Assembly: GCA_021151695.1 (NCBI GenBank)
Contig: JAGKWU010000017.1
Span: 23,939-87,938, forward strand
Reading direction: 5' to 3'
Length of the DNA stretch: 64,000 bases
Source of the DNA: Cellvibrionaceae bacterium
GTDB lineage: Bacteria > Pseudomonadota > Gammaproteobacteria > Pseudomonadales > Cellvibrionaceae
The notes below the pieces were generated by a model, which worked only from the letters and a program-made list of their open reading frames with translations, ran no database searches and was not told the DNA's origin. Of this stretch, positions 27,465-36,303 are shown piece by piece. Every line of letters starts with the position of its first letter. Position 1 is the stretch's first letter. Both the position numbers and the translations under genes were made by a program.

Positions 27465-30287
27465 ATGATGAAGCATCTGAAAACCCTGGCGGTGAGCCTG
27501 GCGTTGCTGGCCCTGGGCGGGCAGGTAGCGGCCGCTGAATCGCCAGCGCGCGAACGTTTATCACTGGATGGAGGCTGGTTGTTCCATTTGGGCGATGTAC
27601 CTTTCCCTGAAATCAAAACCCACGGTGCCTCCTACAATAACGCCAAAGCCGGCAATGCTGGCGGTGCTGCGGCGCTGGAATACGACGACTCCGATTGGCG
27701 TCACCTGGATCTCCCCCACGATTGGGCGGTAGAAGGCCCCTTTGATCCCAAAGAAAATATTTCCCAAGGCTATCGTCCGCGCGGCATCAGCTGGTATCGC
27801 CGTTATTTGCGCGTGGAGGAGAGCGAGCGCGGCCGCTATATGGAGTTGCAATTCGATGGTATAGCCACACGTGCAACTATTTGGGTAAATGGCAACGAAG
27901 TCGCCCACAATTTCTCTGGCTACAACGCGACCCATGTGGATATCACACCTTATTTACGCTACGGCGATGCACTCAACACAATTGCTGTGCGCGTTGATGC
28001 CAATGCCATGGAAGGTTGGTGGTATGAAGGTGCCGGTATTTATCGCCACAGCTGGCTAACCAAAACCAATCCCATACACATCATCAGTGATGGCATACAT
28101 GCAACACCGCGTCAGGCTGCAAGTGGTGAATGGCAATTGCCGGTTGCAGTGACGCTGGATAATAGCGGCAAGCAAGCGAATAAAGTGGATGTGGAAATTA
28201 CTGTGGCCGATCCATCGGGCAAACAAATTGCTCGCCAAACACAATCGGTCGATGTACCTCTATTTACACCTACTACTGCACAGGTCGCGATTAGCGTTCC
28301 ATCGCCACAACTCTGGTCCCTACAGCAAATCAATCTCTATAGCGTTAATGCAAAAGTGCTACAAGCAGGCAAAGCAATTGATGAGCAATCACTAAAAACG
28401 GGCTTTCGAAAAATTCATTTCGATGCGCAAAAAGGTTTCTTCCTCAATGATCAGCATGTGAAGTTGCAGGGCATTTGTATGCACCAGGATCACGCCGGTG
28501 TCGGTGTGGCAATTCCCGATAGTATTTGGGAATACCGCTTGCGTCGTTTGAAAGAATTGGGTGTTAACGCCATTCGTTTTTCACACAATGCACCCGCACC
28601 TGAAGTGTTGGATATGGTGGATCGCATGGGCTTTTTGGTAATGGATGAAAACCGCAATTTTAATCCGTCGCCGGATTATATGAAGCAATTGGAATGGATG
28701 GTGCGCCGCGATCGCCATCACCCTGGCATTATTTTGTGGTCGGTATTTAACGAAGAACCGGTGCAGGGAACGGAAGTCGGCTACGAAATGGTTCGCCGCA
28801 TGGTGAGCGCGGTAAAAGCATTGGACGATACACGCCCTGTTACGGCGGCCATGAATGGTGGCATGTTTGGCGACGTGAACGTGTCCCAGGCAGTAGATGT
28901 GGTTGGCTTCAATTATCAAGTAAAAGATTACGACCGCTTCCACGAACTGTATCCCAATGTGCCGCTGACGAGTTCGGAAGATACCTCAGCCTTTATGACC
29001 CGCGGTGAATACACCACTGATGCCGCAAAAAATCTGATCGCCAGTTACGACGATGATTTTGCGCCCTGGGGTAACAGCCACCGCGATGCCTGGGAATTAA
29101 TCGACAAGCGCGATTTTGTGGCCGGTGGTTTTGTGTGGACAGGCTTTGATTATCGCGGCGAGCCAACACCTAACGAATGGCCTTCCGTCAGTTCTGTATT
29201 CGGCATTATGGATTTGAACGGTTTTGCGAAAGATGCTTATTACATGCATCAAGTGCAATGGATTAAGGATCGCCCACTCATTTATGTTGCGCCTCACTGG
29301 AATTGGGCGGGTAAAGAAGGCCAAAACATTCGCGTCATGGTGATGGCCAACACAGAGCGCGTGAAGCTTTTACTCAATGGCAAAGAAATCGGTGAGCAAA
29401 AAGCGGATCACTATCGCATGAATTATTTCAGTGTTCCCTATGCCCCCGGCAAGCTGGAAGCCATAGGTTTTAATGGCGACAAGCAAGTGGCACAGGCCAT
29501 TGTTGAAACCACGGGTGACGCTGTAGCGCTGCAATTAATTCCCGACCGCAAAAACCTGCAAGCCGATGGCCGCGATGCATTGCCAATCACTGTGCAAGCG
29601 GTGGATGCCAAGGGCAGGGTAGTGCCTGGTGCGGCGAATAAAGTGAGCTTTGCGATTAGTGGAGCTGGCAAGTCTATCGGCCACGGCAACGGTAATCCAA
29701 ATTCCCACGAAGACGAAAAGGGTAGTAGTCGCGAACTTTTTCATGGACTTGCGCAACTCATCGTGCAAGCTGGTGACACCAGCGGCAATCTGCAAATACA
29801 GGCTAGCAGCCCAGGTTTGAAAACTGCCAGTGTGAAAATTCCGGTAGCCAAAACAGTTTTGATCCCACAGGTGCAATCGCCGGTGCCTATCAGTTTGTTG
29901 CACTACTGGCGAATCTCCCCCGCTTCATCCGGTCGCCTGGACCCGAACCAGGTGCTGTCTGATAACGATATGAACTCCTGGGGGTGGGGCCAAATCCCTG
30001 TGCGTGAAGTAACGAAACCGGAAGGCAACTGGCGTTTATTCCGCACAACCTTTACGCCTCGTACTGATCTGTCGAATGGTCGTGCAAAAATTATGTTTGA
30101 TCATTTAGTTGGTAAAACAGAAGTATGGCTTGACGGAAAAATGCTTGGCAAAACTGACAAATACGACACCACCAACTTCAGTGTGACCTTACCGGCGGGC
30201 AAACAGTATCGTCAGCTGACATTGTTGATAGAGGCGGAGCCTGGAAAAGCGTCTGGTGTTGTCGGCAAGGTAAAAATAGAACAGTAG
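27465..30287 (+). CDS. Secreted GH2 glycoside hydrolase, beta-galactosidase-like
   Basis: A 940-residue exported enzyme. Signal peptide about 1-24. An N-terminal GH2 sugar-binding jelly-roll has the LPHDWAVEGPF and GISWYRRYL segments, then the Ig-like domain and the catalytic barrel. The acid/base is E430 in FNEEP and the likely nucleophile is E505 in TSSED. After the barrel come DUF4982-like and Ig-like domains and a further jelly-roll (LFRTTFTPRTDL onward). Specificity is probably beta-galactoside, but mannosidase or glucuronidase cannot be excluded. Start ATG 27465 follows GGGAG; ATG 27468 is possible. Confidence 0.87.
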   Translation: MMKHLKTLAVSLALLALGGQVAAAESPARERLSLDGGWLFHLGDVPFPEIKTHGASYNNAKAGNAGGAAALEYDDSDWRHLDLPHDWAVEGPFDPKENISQGYRPRGISWYRRYLRVEESERGRYMELQFDGIATRATIWVNGNEVAHNFSGYNATHVDITPYLRYGDALNTIAVRVDANAMEGWWYEGAGIYRHSWLTKTNPIHIISDGIHATPRQAASGEWQLPVAVTLDNSGKQANKVDVEITVADPSGKQIARQTQSVDVPLFTPTTAQVAISVPSPQLWSLQQINLYSVNAKVLQAGKAIDEQSLKTGFRKIHFDAQKGFFLNDQHVKLQGICMHQDHAGVGVAIPDSIWEYRLRRLKELGVNAIRFSHNAPAPEVLDMVDRMGFLVMDENRNFNPSPDYMKQLEWMVRRDRHHPGIILWSVFNEEPVQGTEVGYEMVRRMVSAVKALDDTRPVTAAMNGGMFGDVNVSQAVDVVGFNYQVKDYDRFHELYPNVPLTSSEDTSAFMTRGEYTTDAAKNLIASYDDDFAPWGNSHRDAWELIDKRDFVAGGFVWTGFDYRGEPTPNEWPSVSSVFGIMDLNGFAKDAYYMHQVQWIKDRPLIYVAPHWNWAGKEGQNIRVMVMANTERVKLLLNGKEIGEQKADHYRMNYFSVPYAPGKLEAIGFNGDKQVAQAIVETTGDAVALQLIPDRKNLQADGRDALPITVQAVDAKGRVVPGAANKVSFAISGAGKSIGHGNGNPNSHEDEKGSSRELFHGLAQLIVQAGDTSGNLQIQASSPGLKTASVKIPVAKTVLIPQVQSPVPISLLHYWRISPASSGRLDPNQVLSDNDMNSWGWGQIPVREVTKPEGNWRLFRTTFTPRTDLSNGRAKIMFDHLVGKTEVWLDGKMLGKTDKYDTTNFSVTLPAGKQYRQLTLLIEAEPGKASGVVGKVKIEQ

Positions 30288-30306
30288 TAATAGCGAGTAA
30301 TCCAAT

Positions 30307-30333
30307 AAGCCCCGCGATGCGGGGCTTTTTTTT
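30307..30333 (+). terminator. Intrinsic terminator after GH2 gene
   Basis: AAGCCCCGC and GCGGGGCTT form a 9-bp GC-rich stem closed by an AT loop, followed by a run of eight T. It lies 20 bp after the GH2 stop. Confidence 0.93.
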
Positions 30334-30530
30334 GCAGGGTATTTTCCCGGGATATAAATGTAGGCTTTGGTTAACAAAGATTAAGGAACAGTAAAAACGT
30401 TGCGCCTATCGAGCCGCTGGCTGTGGCGAGCTTGTATATTGCTTCCCGCCAACAACACGCTGTTTTAACAGCGGCAACCTGACAATCTAACTCCATAACA
30501 ATTCAGGCTTGTAACCACCGAGTAATTTCT

Positions 30531-31709
30531 ATGAAACAGACAACTCTTGTAAGCCCGGCGGCAGGTCGCTGGGTGGCATTGGATATTTTGCGTGGCCTCA
30601 GTGTGATAGGCATGCTGCTGGTCGTTAATCCCGGCGCCTGGGATTTGCGATACAGCTGGCTTAGCCATATTGATTGGCAGGGGCTGGGCGCAGCTGACAT
30701 GGTTTTCCCCGGATTTTTATTTTGTGTAGGTATGGCGCTGCCTATTTCTCTGGCGCGCCGGCTGGTTAGTGGTGACAGCGCAGTGCGCATAGGGGCCCAC
30801 ATATTGTGGCGCAGTGCGGTGTTAGTGTTGCTGGGTGTTTTGCTCAATGCGTTTCCTGGATTTGATTTTTCGCAAGTGCGCTTACCTGGCATTTTGCAGC
30901 GTATTGGTCTTTGTTATGGGCTGGTTGCCAGTTTACTGTTGCTGGTGGCTCAGCCAGGGCCCGCGGGCATTTTGCGGCTCAATACCAGGATACTTGTCGC
31001 TGTCGTTGCCGGATTGGTATTGGGCTATTGGCTGTTGCTCTCGCTGGTCGCTGCACCCGGAGCGCAAGCGCCGGCATTTGATTCGGTTAATAGTTTGCCA
31101 GCCTGGCTGGATCGCTCAGTATTTACTGTCGCTCACCTGTGGCCTTGGGGATTAACGGATGGCAAGGTCACCTACGATCCCGAAGGCTTGCTAGCAACAC
31201 TGCCAGCGTGCGTGAACGTATTGGTGGGGGCATTAGCCTGCCATTTTTATTTGTCGGCCAATACTCACTATAAAAACCTGATGTTTACCGTTGCAGGTGT
31301 GGTGTTGATGTTATTGGCACTCGCGCTTGATCCTGTGTATCCGATCATTAAAAAAATCTGGACCGGCAGCTTCGCGCTGTTTAGTGTGGGGGTGTCACTG
31401 GTATTGCTGGCTGCAATCGATGCCGTTATACGCAAGATAAAAACAACAGCGCTGCTTTATCCTATTCATGTATTTGGCGCTAATGCCCTGCTCGCATTTT
31501 CAGTCTCTACACTGATCGGCCCGCTGATGGATATACCACTGGAAACCAATAATGCGGCGAGTAGCTTGCGTAATAGTGGGTTTGCATTTTTTAAGCAATT
31601 GCTTGGCAATCCGCCACTGGCATCCTTTTGTTATTCGCTTGTGGTAACTGGCTTGATTTTTTTACTCATGAGTTGGTGCTATCAGCGTCGCTGGTTTTTG
31701 CGGTTGTAA
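30531..31709 (+). CDS. NagX-like membrane acyltransferase homologue (first copy)
   Basis: A 392-residue polytopic inner-membrane protein with about ten helices. The opening RWVALDILRGLSVIGMLLVV, then NPGAWDLRYSWLSHIDWQG and DMVFPGFLFCVGMALP, are signatures of the COG4299/NagX family. These are related to lysosomal heparan-glucosaminide N-acetyltransferase. NagX genes are commonly linked to N-acetylglucosamine and chitin use, but the exact reaction or transport role is unsettled. A paralogue lies at 42848-43954. No 21-bp AraC-type repeats of good quality are seen upstream of this copy. Confidence 0.85.
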   Translation: MKQTTLVSPAAGRWVALDILRGLSVIGMLLVVNPGAWDLRYSWLSHIDWQGLGAADMVFPGFLFCVGMALPISLARRLVSGDSAVRIGAHILWRSAVLVLLGVLLNAFPGFDFSQVRLPGILQRIGLCYGLVASLLLLVAQPGPAGILRLNTRILVAVVAGLVLGYWLLLSLVAAPGAQAPAFDSVNSLPAWLDRSVFTVAHLWPWGLTDGKVTYDPEGLLATLPACVNVLVGALACHFYLSANTHYKNLMFTVAGVVLMLLALALDPVYPIIKKIWTGSFALFSVGVSLVLLAAIDAVIRKIKTTALLYPIHVFGANALLAFSVSTLIGPLMDIPLETNNAASSLRNSGFAFFKQLLGNPPLASFCYSLVVTGLIFLLMSWCYQRRWFLRL

Positions 31710-31721
31710 TGCGGGTAAAAC

Positions 31722-31892
31722 TTACGCGGCATAAGCTACTGGGGAGGAGGGGCCAAGCCACTCCTTAACCTTGCGGTTAAGATCATGCTTGGCCGCCTTA
31801 CGTTTAGCTTTTTCAGTTTTTTCATGCACACCACCCTTGCTCATAATCGGGTGGAATGCATGTCCGTTACGCCTTTCCTGCTTCTTTGCCAT
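31722..31892 (-). CDS. Small basic protein with HPIMSKGGVHEK motif
   Basis: A 56-residue ORF begins MAKKQERRNGHAFHPIMSK and ends in AYAA before TAA. An AGAGGAAAAG ribosome site lies just upstream of the ATG at 31890-31892. Composition is rich in Lys, Arg and His with a long amphipathic basic helix (EKAKRKAAKHDLNRKVKEW), as in small ribosome- or nucleic-acid-binding proteins. Similar small KGG-motif proteins exist in other gammaproteobacteria as far as I recall, without a firm function. It is convergent to the NagX-like gene. Confidence 0.72.
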   Translation of the reverse strand: MAKKQERRNGHAFHPIMSKGGVHEKTEKAKRKAAKHDLNRKVKEWLGPSSPVAYAA

Positions 31893-32099
31893 CGTCTTTT
31901 CCTCTTTGGGCTTGTTAAAGCTCCGTCATCATAAAATGTCTGTCTGTGAATTTCAAAATTTGCCTTAATAACCTGGCCCGAAACTGGTGCGTAGCATCAT
32001 AAATACTCGCCATTTTGAGGCAAGCTGGCGAATGTGTTACTGAAAGAAGCTTGTCTTCCCGAAGGAATGCGCATTTTGGATCTTAACTTCAGTATTATC

Positions 32100-32118
32100 T
32101 TGACAACGTTGTCCTATT
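32100..32118. promoter_or_regulatory. Palindromic operator in promoter of AraC-type regulator
   Basis: The same 19 bases as at 24279-24297 lie 49 bp upstream of the AraC-type start codon, with the palindrome GACAACGTTGTC at 32102-32113 overlapping a TTGACA -35 hexamer. A repressor here would block transcription of the regulator. The match with the chitinase region links the two genes to one repressor. Confidence 0.65.
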
Positions 32119-32166
32119 CATTCATTTTTAGGCTTGCTTTATTGGCAGTTTTTTTTGGAATTGCTT

Positions 32167-33348
32167 ATGGGTGAGGTCGCCTTATTTAATATTAATGATA
32201 TAACAGTGCTCTTTGGCGGCTTTTTGTCGCTGGTACTGGGGGTCATGTTATGTGTTCGCCGTAAGGAGATGCGCGGCAGGCGTACCTATGGGTTGGGCCT
32301 GGCGATTTTCTTTTTTCTGGGCGCGCTCCATGCGCTGGATACGCTCATCTATTGGAGCACCAGTCTCAATCATTTTTTATCGGCTATATCTGCCGACTTT
32401 TTTTTCGTATTGGGTTTTGTATTTTTCCTGCAGGGGCCTTTGCTCTATTGGTTTACCAAGGCCGTTATTTACCGCGATTTTGAATTTACCAAAACCAGCT
32501 TGCTGCATTTAATTCCCGCGCTTTTTTATCCCTTTTATGTGTATATGATTTACCACCATAGGGATTTGGATTACAAACTCGCCTACGTGCATAGTTGGGA
32601 TATGGTGAGGGAAAATCCTTATTTTGATTACTTGATATGGGCACAGCGCTCGGCGATTTTTATTTACAGCGCCTTGAGTGTTGCAGCGCTTTATCATTAC
32701 GTCAGACATTTAAAATCAACCTGGTCGGCATTGAGTAAAGTCGATTTGAATTGGCTGAAGTTATTACTTTTCGGTTTTTTTGCTATTAGCTGCTGGGGAA
32801 TTTTTTCGCTGATTGAATCGCGCGTCCTCCATTTGGGGTTTGATAGCCTTACAGGTGTTATCGAAAACCACCTTTTCTTTTTATATAACAGCGCCTTGGT
32901 TGTGTATTTGTTGCAAGGTTCGCTAGGTTTTGTGGAGATTCAGGTTGAGCACACTATCGCCACCAAACAAGAACCTGAGTTACCCCAACAATCGCTGGTT
33001 GAAAAGCTTCAGCAATATATGTTGGAAGAGAAACCTTATCTGGAGCCGCACATGACAGTCGAGCGACTTGCTATCAGGTTACAGGTTTCGCCCAAACTAT
33101 TGTCCAGTGTTATCAATGGCCAGCTACATCAAAACTTTTTTGAGATGATCGGCTGCTATCGCCTCGAAGAAGCCAAAAAGCAATTGGCCGATCCGCAATA
33201 CAAAGATTTATCGATTAGCGAAGTGATGAAAAATTCCGGCTTCAGTAGCAAATCCGTTTTCAATCAGGCTTTTAAAAAGGATGTTGGTGTTACCCCCAGT
33301 CACTATCGTCAGCAACATCTCGGCAATTTCCAATTGGCACGTAGCTAG
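32167..33348 (+). CDS. Membrane-embedded AraC-family regulator
   Basis: A 393-residue protein. The first 245 residues hold about seven hydrophobic segments (for example AIFFFLGALHALDTLIYW, FFFVLGFVFFLQGPLLYWF). The C-terminal 95 residues form an AraC/XylS double helix-turn-helix (DLSISEVMKNSGFSSKSVFNQAFKKDVGVTPSHYR). This layout senses a signal in or outside the membrane. ATG 32167 with GGAA upstream is preferred to TTG 32134. Its location at the head of five promoters with 21-bp direct repeats, the usual AraC site geometry, makes it their likely activator. Its own promoter carries the shared palindrome at 32100. Confidence 0.88.
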   Translation: MGEVALFNINDITVLFGGFLSLVLGVMLCVRRKEMRGRRTYGLGLAIFFFLGALHALDTLIYWSTSLNHFLSAISADFFFVLGFVFFLQGPLLYWFTKAVIYRDFEFTKTSLLHLIPALFYPFYVYMIYHHRDLDYKLAYVHSWDMVRENPYFDYLIWAQRSAIFIYSALSVAALYHYVRHLKSTWSALSKVDLNWLKLLLFGFFAISCWGIFSLIESRVLHLGFDSLTGVIENHLFFLYNSALVVYLLQGSLGFVEIQVEHTIATKQEPELPQQSLVEKLQQYMLEEKPYLEPHMTVERLAIRLQVSPKLLSSVINGQLHQNFFEMIGCYRLEEAKKQLADPQYKDLSISEVMKNSGFSSKSVFNQAFKKDVGVTPSHYRQQHLGNFQLARS

Positions 33349-33364
33349 CAACCTGGAAACTGCA

Positions 33365-33399
33365 GTAATACTTTTGGAAGTTGGAGTTCGATTTTAAGG
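33365..33399 (+). promoter_or_regulatory. Candidate AraC-type direct-repeat box, promoter A
   Basis: Half-sites GTAATACTTTTGG (33365) and GTTCGATTTTAAGG (33386) are exactly 21 bp apart, about 90 bp upstream of the GH18 gene at 33489. Two half-sites on the same helix face with this spacing are typical for AraC-family dimers. The motif recurs at four other promoters in the locus. Confidence 0.7.
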
Positions 33400-33488
33400 T
33401 GGCACTGGTTACAGAAAATCTGTTGAGGTAGTTTTAGTTGAAATGTCTGGGTGTCAGATATTTTCACTTTTAGCTCAAGAGAATGATT

Positions 33489-34739
33489 ATGGAAAAAGGT
33501 TATAAAGTTGTTCGGCATTATCTGTGCAGGTTCGTGTGGTTATTACTCATTAGCCTCAATGCCAGTGCCAGTGCTAAACCAGTAGTCATAGGTTATGTGC
33601 CCAGTTTTCGCGACATGATCGGCACGATCGACGTTACAGATTTATCGCTGTTAACGCATATCAATATTTCCTTCGCAAATCCTGATGCGGATGCCGTATT
33701 GATAAAGAATAATAATTTGCAATGTATGCCAAACGCATTGGGCAATCCCACGCCGGTTTCTGATATCCAATATCTGGTGACTAAATCCCATCAAGCAGGT
33801 GTAAAGGTGTTGCTATCTATTGCAGGTGGTGTGATTCCAGTCTGCTCGGGTAATTGGCAAACCTTGCTGAAGCCCGCCAGCCGCCAGCTATTGGTTGATA
33901 ATCTTATTAGTCTTATCGATGAACTCAACATAGATGGTGTAGACGTTGATATTGAAGGTGAAGTATTAACGGCAATAGATAAGGAGGGAAATTACACGCC
34001 CTTTGTTAAAGCGCTTTCTGAAAAATTAATCGCACGCGGAAAATTACTTACCTGTGCGACAGCCTCCTACCAGGGAGGGATGATTCCTATATCGTCTATT
34101 CCCTATTTCGATTACGTCAACGTGATGTCTTACGATTTGGTGGGGCCCTCATGGGGCGTGGCGGGCGCTGAGCACTCAACTTATGCCATGGCGGCATCCG
34201 ATATTGATCTTTGGCGACATCGCGGAGTGCTACCTGAAAAACTGGTCTTGGGTGTTCCCTTTTATGGTTATGGCTTTGGCAGCTATCCATCGGATTTTGC
34301 TTACAAAGAGGTACTCGCAAAATTCGGTGCAGAAGCCAGCAAAAAAGATCTGGTAGGCGACGCCTGTGTAGGTTGCAGCTACATCACCTATAACGGTATC
34401 CCCACCATTCAGGCAAAAACGCAGTTGGCCATGCAGAAAGCGGGTGGTGTAATGATGTGGGAGTTATCGCAAGATGCTTCAGGTCCATCCAGTTTATTGA
34501 AAACAATCAATGACACTTTGCGCGGCGATGCTTCAAGTTCTACGTCCAGTTCAAAGGCTTCGGCAAGTAGTTCCCTGTCCTCGATAAGTAGCAACGCTTC
34601 TGCATCAAGTATGTCAGCTATCAGTAATATATCTGGCCCACGCGTTAAATCATCTGGTGGTGCAATTGATGGCTTGGCGATAGTGCTGCTTGCACTCGTT
34701 GGTTTTGCAAAAACAAGACGATCACTTTACCGCGGGTAA
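33489..34739 (+). CDS. GH18 chitinase-like enzyme with C-terminal anchor signal
   Basis: A 416-residue secreted GH18 enzyme. Signal peptide about 1-30. The barrel carries DGVDVDIE at 149-156 with catalytic E156 and the conserved CVGCSYITYNGIPTI near its end. A serine-rich linker runs from about 345 to 388, then GGAIDGLAIVLLALVGFAK followed by TRRS and a basic end. This Gly-Gly, hydrophobic helix, Arg-Arg pattern is that of GlyGly-CTERM tails cut by rhombosortase, so the enzyme may be surface-anchored. The barrel is a close paralogue of those at 44144 and 45964. ATG 33489 suits the AAGAGA site better than 33483. It is first in an operon with two halogenase-family genes. Confidence 0.9.
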   Translation: MEKGYKVVRHYLCRFVWLLLISLNASASAKPVVIGYVPSFRDMIGTIDVTDLSLLTHINISFANPDADAVLIKNNNLQCMPNALGNPTPVSDIQYLVTKSHQAGVKVLLSIAGGVIPVCSGNWQTLLKPASRQLLVDNLISLIDELNIDGVDVDIEGEVLTAIDKEGNYTPFVKALSEKLIARGKLLTCATASYQGGMIPISSIPYFDYVNVMSYDLVGPSWGVAGAEHSTYAMAASDIDLWRHRGVLPEKLVLGVPFYGYGFGSYPSDFAYKEVLAKFGAEASKKDLVGDACVGCSYITYNGIPTIQAKTQLAMQKAGGVMMWELSQDASGPSSLLKTINDTLRGDASSSTSSSKASASSSLSSISSNASASSMSAISNISGPRVKSSGGAIDGLAIVLLALVGFAKTRRSLYRG

Positions 34740-34743
34740 ATAA

Positions 34744-36303
34744 ATGGAATCTCAGGGGATACAAAATATTGTTGTTGTAGGCGGCGGCACAGCTGGTTGG
34801 ATGACGGCGGCGGCGCTGTCTCGCTTTTTGCGATCCCCAAAGTACAACATCCAGCTCATAGAGTCTGAAGTGATAGGCACAGTGGGTGTTGGCGAGGCGA
34901 CAGTGCCACATCTGCGGTTTTTCAATGAAGTCCTTGGTATTAATGAGCTGGAGTTTATGGAAAAAACCAATGCCACCTATAAGCTTGGCATTGAGTTTTC
35001 AGATTGGGGAAAATTGGGCGATAGTTATATTCATCCCTTTGGTATGTTCGGCCAACCTATCGACAATATCAGCTTTCACCATTATTGGTTAAAACAATTT
35101 CAATCAGGTGATAGGCCGCCTATCGGTGAGTATTCAATCGCCGTAATGGCGGCCAAGGCAAACAGGTTTGCGTATCCGGGTGCGGATGTAAAAACCTCAC
35201 TGTCAAAATACAGTTATGCCTTTCATATAGATGCCAGTCTCTACGCCAAATTTTTACGCACCTACAGCGAAGCGCGCGGCGTAAAACGCATTGAAGGAAA
35301 AATTCTTTCCGTAAACCAGAATGCAGATTCAGGTGATATTGAAAGCGTAAAGCTTGAGAGTGGTCAGGAAATTACGGGCGATTTTTTTATCGATTGCTCA
35401 GGTTTCCGCGGCTTGTTAATTGCGCAAACCTTAAAGACCGATTTCGAAAACTGGAGCCATTGGCTGCCGTGCAATCGCGCAGTTGCTGTACCTTCTGAAA
35501 GAACCGGGGAGCCCATTCCCTATACCAAGGCGAGTGCGCGTAGTGTTGGCTGGCAGTGGCGTATTCCGTTGCGTCACCGCACAGGCAATGGTCATGTATA
35601 TTGCAATGATTTTATGAGTGAGGATGAGGCTATCTCGGATTTGCTAATGAATCTGGATGGCAAGCCCCTTGCCAATATTAATGCCCTGCGTTTTACCACT
35701 GGTCGGCGCAAACAAAGCTGGGTTAAGAATTGCGTGGCCATAGGTTTGTCCAGTGGATTCCTGGAGCCTCTGGAGTCCACCAGTATCTATTTAATTCAAG
35801 TGGCCATTATGCAATTGGTCGAGTTTTTCCCCAGTGGAAAATTCGACACAGAAGCGCGGGATGAATTCAATCGCCAGGTGACGCTTGAGTATGAGCGGGT
35901 TAGGGACTTTCTTATCCTCCACTATCACGCTACCCAGCGGGATGATTCGGAGTTTTGGAATTATTGTCGAACCATGAAAATTCCCGAAAGCCTTGCTAAT
36001 AAAATGGAATTATTTCGTGTGCAAGGCACTGTTGAGCGCTACACCAGGGGCATGTTCCTTGAGCCAAGTTGGGTAGCTGTCTCTCTGGGGCAGGGCATAG
36101 TTCCCAAAACTTTCCATCCGGTAGTTAATGCATTGCCAACTCATGAGCTGCAGACACAATTGTACAGGATGAGGGAGTTGGTCGCTGCTGAAGTGAATAA
36201 AATGCCAAGCCATGCGCAGCAGTTAGCGTCATTTGCGAGCGCACAAAAAAACTCACCATCCTGGCCGGCGGCGGCTATGAGTTTATACGAGGTGTTCTCG
36301 TGA
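34744..36303 (+). CDS. Flavin-dependent tryptophan halogenase family protein (motifs intact)
   Basis: A 519-residue FAD enzyme. The FAD-binding GGGTAGWM lies at residues 13-20, the catalytic lysine is K80 in ATYKLGIEF (K79 in PrnA), and the WxWxIP motif is at 270-275 (WQWRIP). The substrate-channel segment GFLEPLEST is also present. These motifs predict halide oxidation to HOX and formation of a lysine chloramine or bromamine. Known members halogenate tryptophan or indoles, and many relatives sit beside TonB receptors, where substrates are unknown. It starts 4 bp after the GH18 stop and overlaps the next gene, so it is co-expressed with both. Confidence 0.92.
   Translation: MESQGIQNIVVVGGGTAGWMTAAALSRFLRSPKYNIQLIESEVIGTVGVGEATVPHLRFFNEVLGINELEFMEKTNATYKLGIEFSDWGKLGDSYIHPFGMFGQPIDNISFHHYWLKQFQSGDRPPIGEYSIAVMAAKANRFAYPGADVKTSLSKYSYAFHIDASLYAKFLRTYSEARGVKRIEGKILSVNQNADSGDIESVKLESGQEITGDFFIDCSGFRGLLIAQTLKTDFENWSHWLPCNRAVAVPSERTGEPIPYTKASARSVGWQWRIPLRHRTGNGHVYCNDFMSEDEAISDLLMNLDGKPLANINALRFTTGRRKQSWVKNCVAIGLSSGFLEPLESTSIYLIQVAIMQLVEFFPSGKFDTEARDEFNRQVTLEYERVRDFLILHYHATQRDDSEFWNYCRTMKIPESLANKMELFRVQGTVERYTRGMFLEPSWVAVSLGQGIVPKTFHPVVNALPTHELQTQLYRMRELVAAEVNKMPSHAQQLASFASAQKNSPSWPAAAMSLYEVFS

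Noticed and set aside
30340..30400. Possible 21-bp repeats before the first NagX-like gene
   Set aside because: Only the outer GT and GG bases match; the central CTTTTGG block is missing in one half-site.
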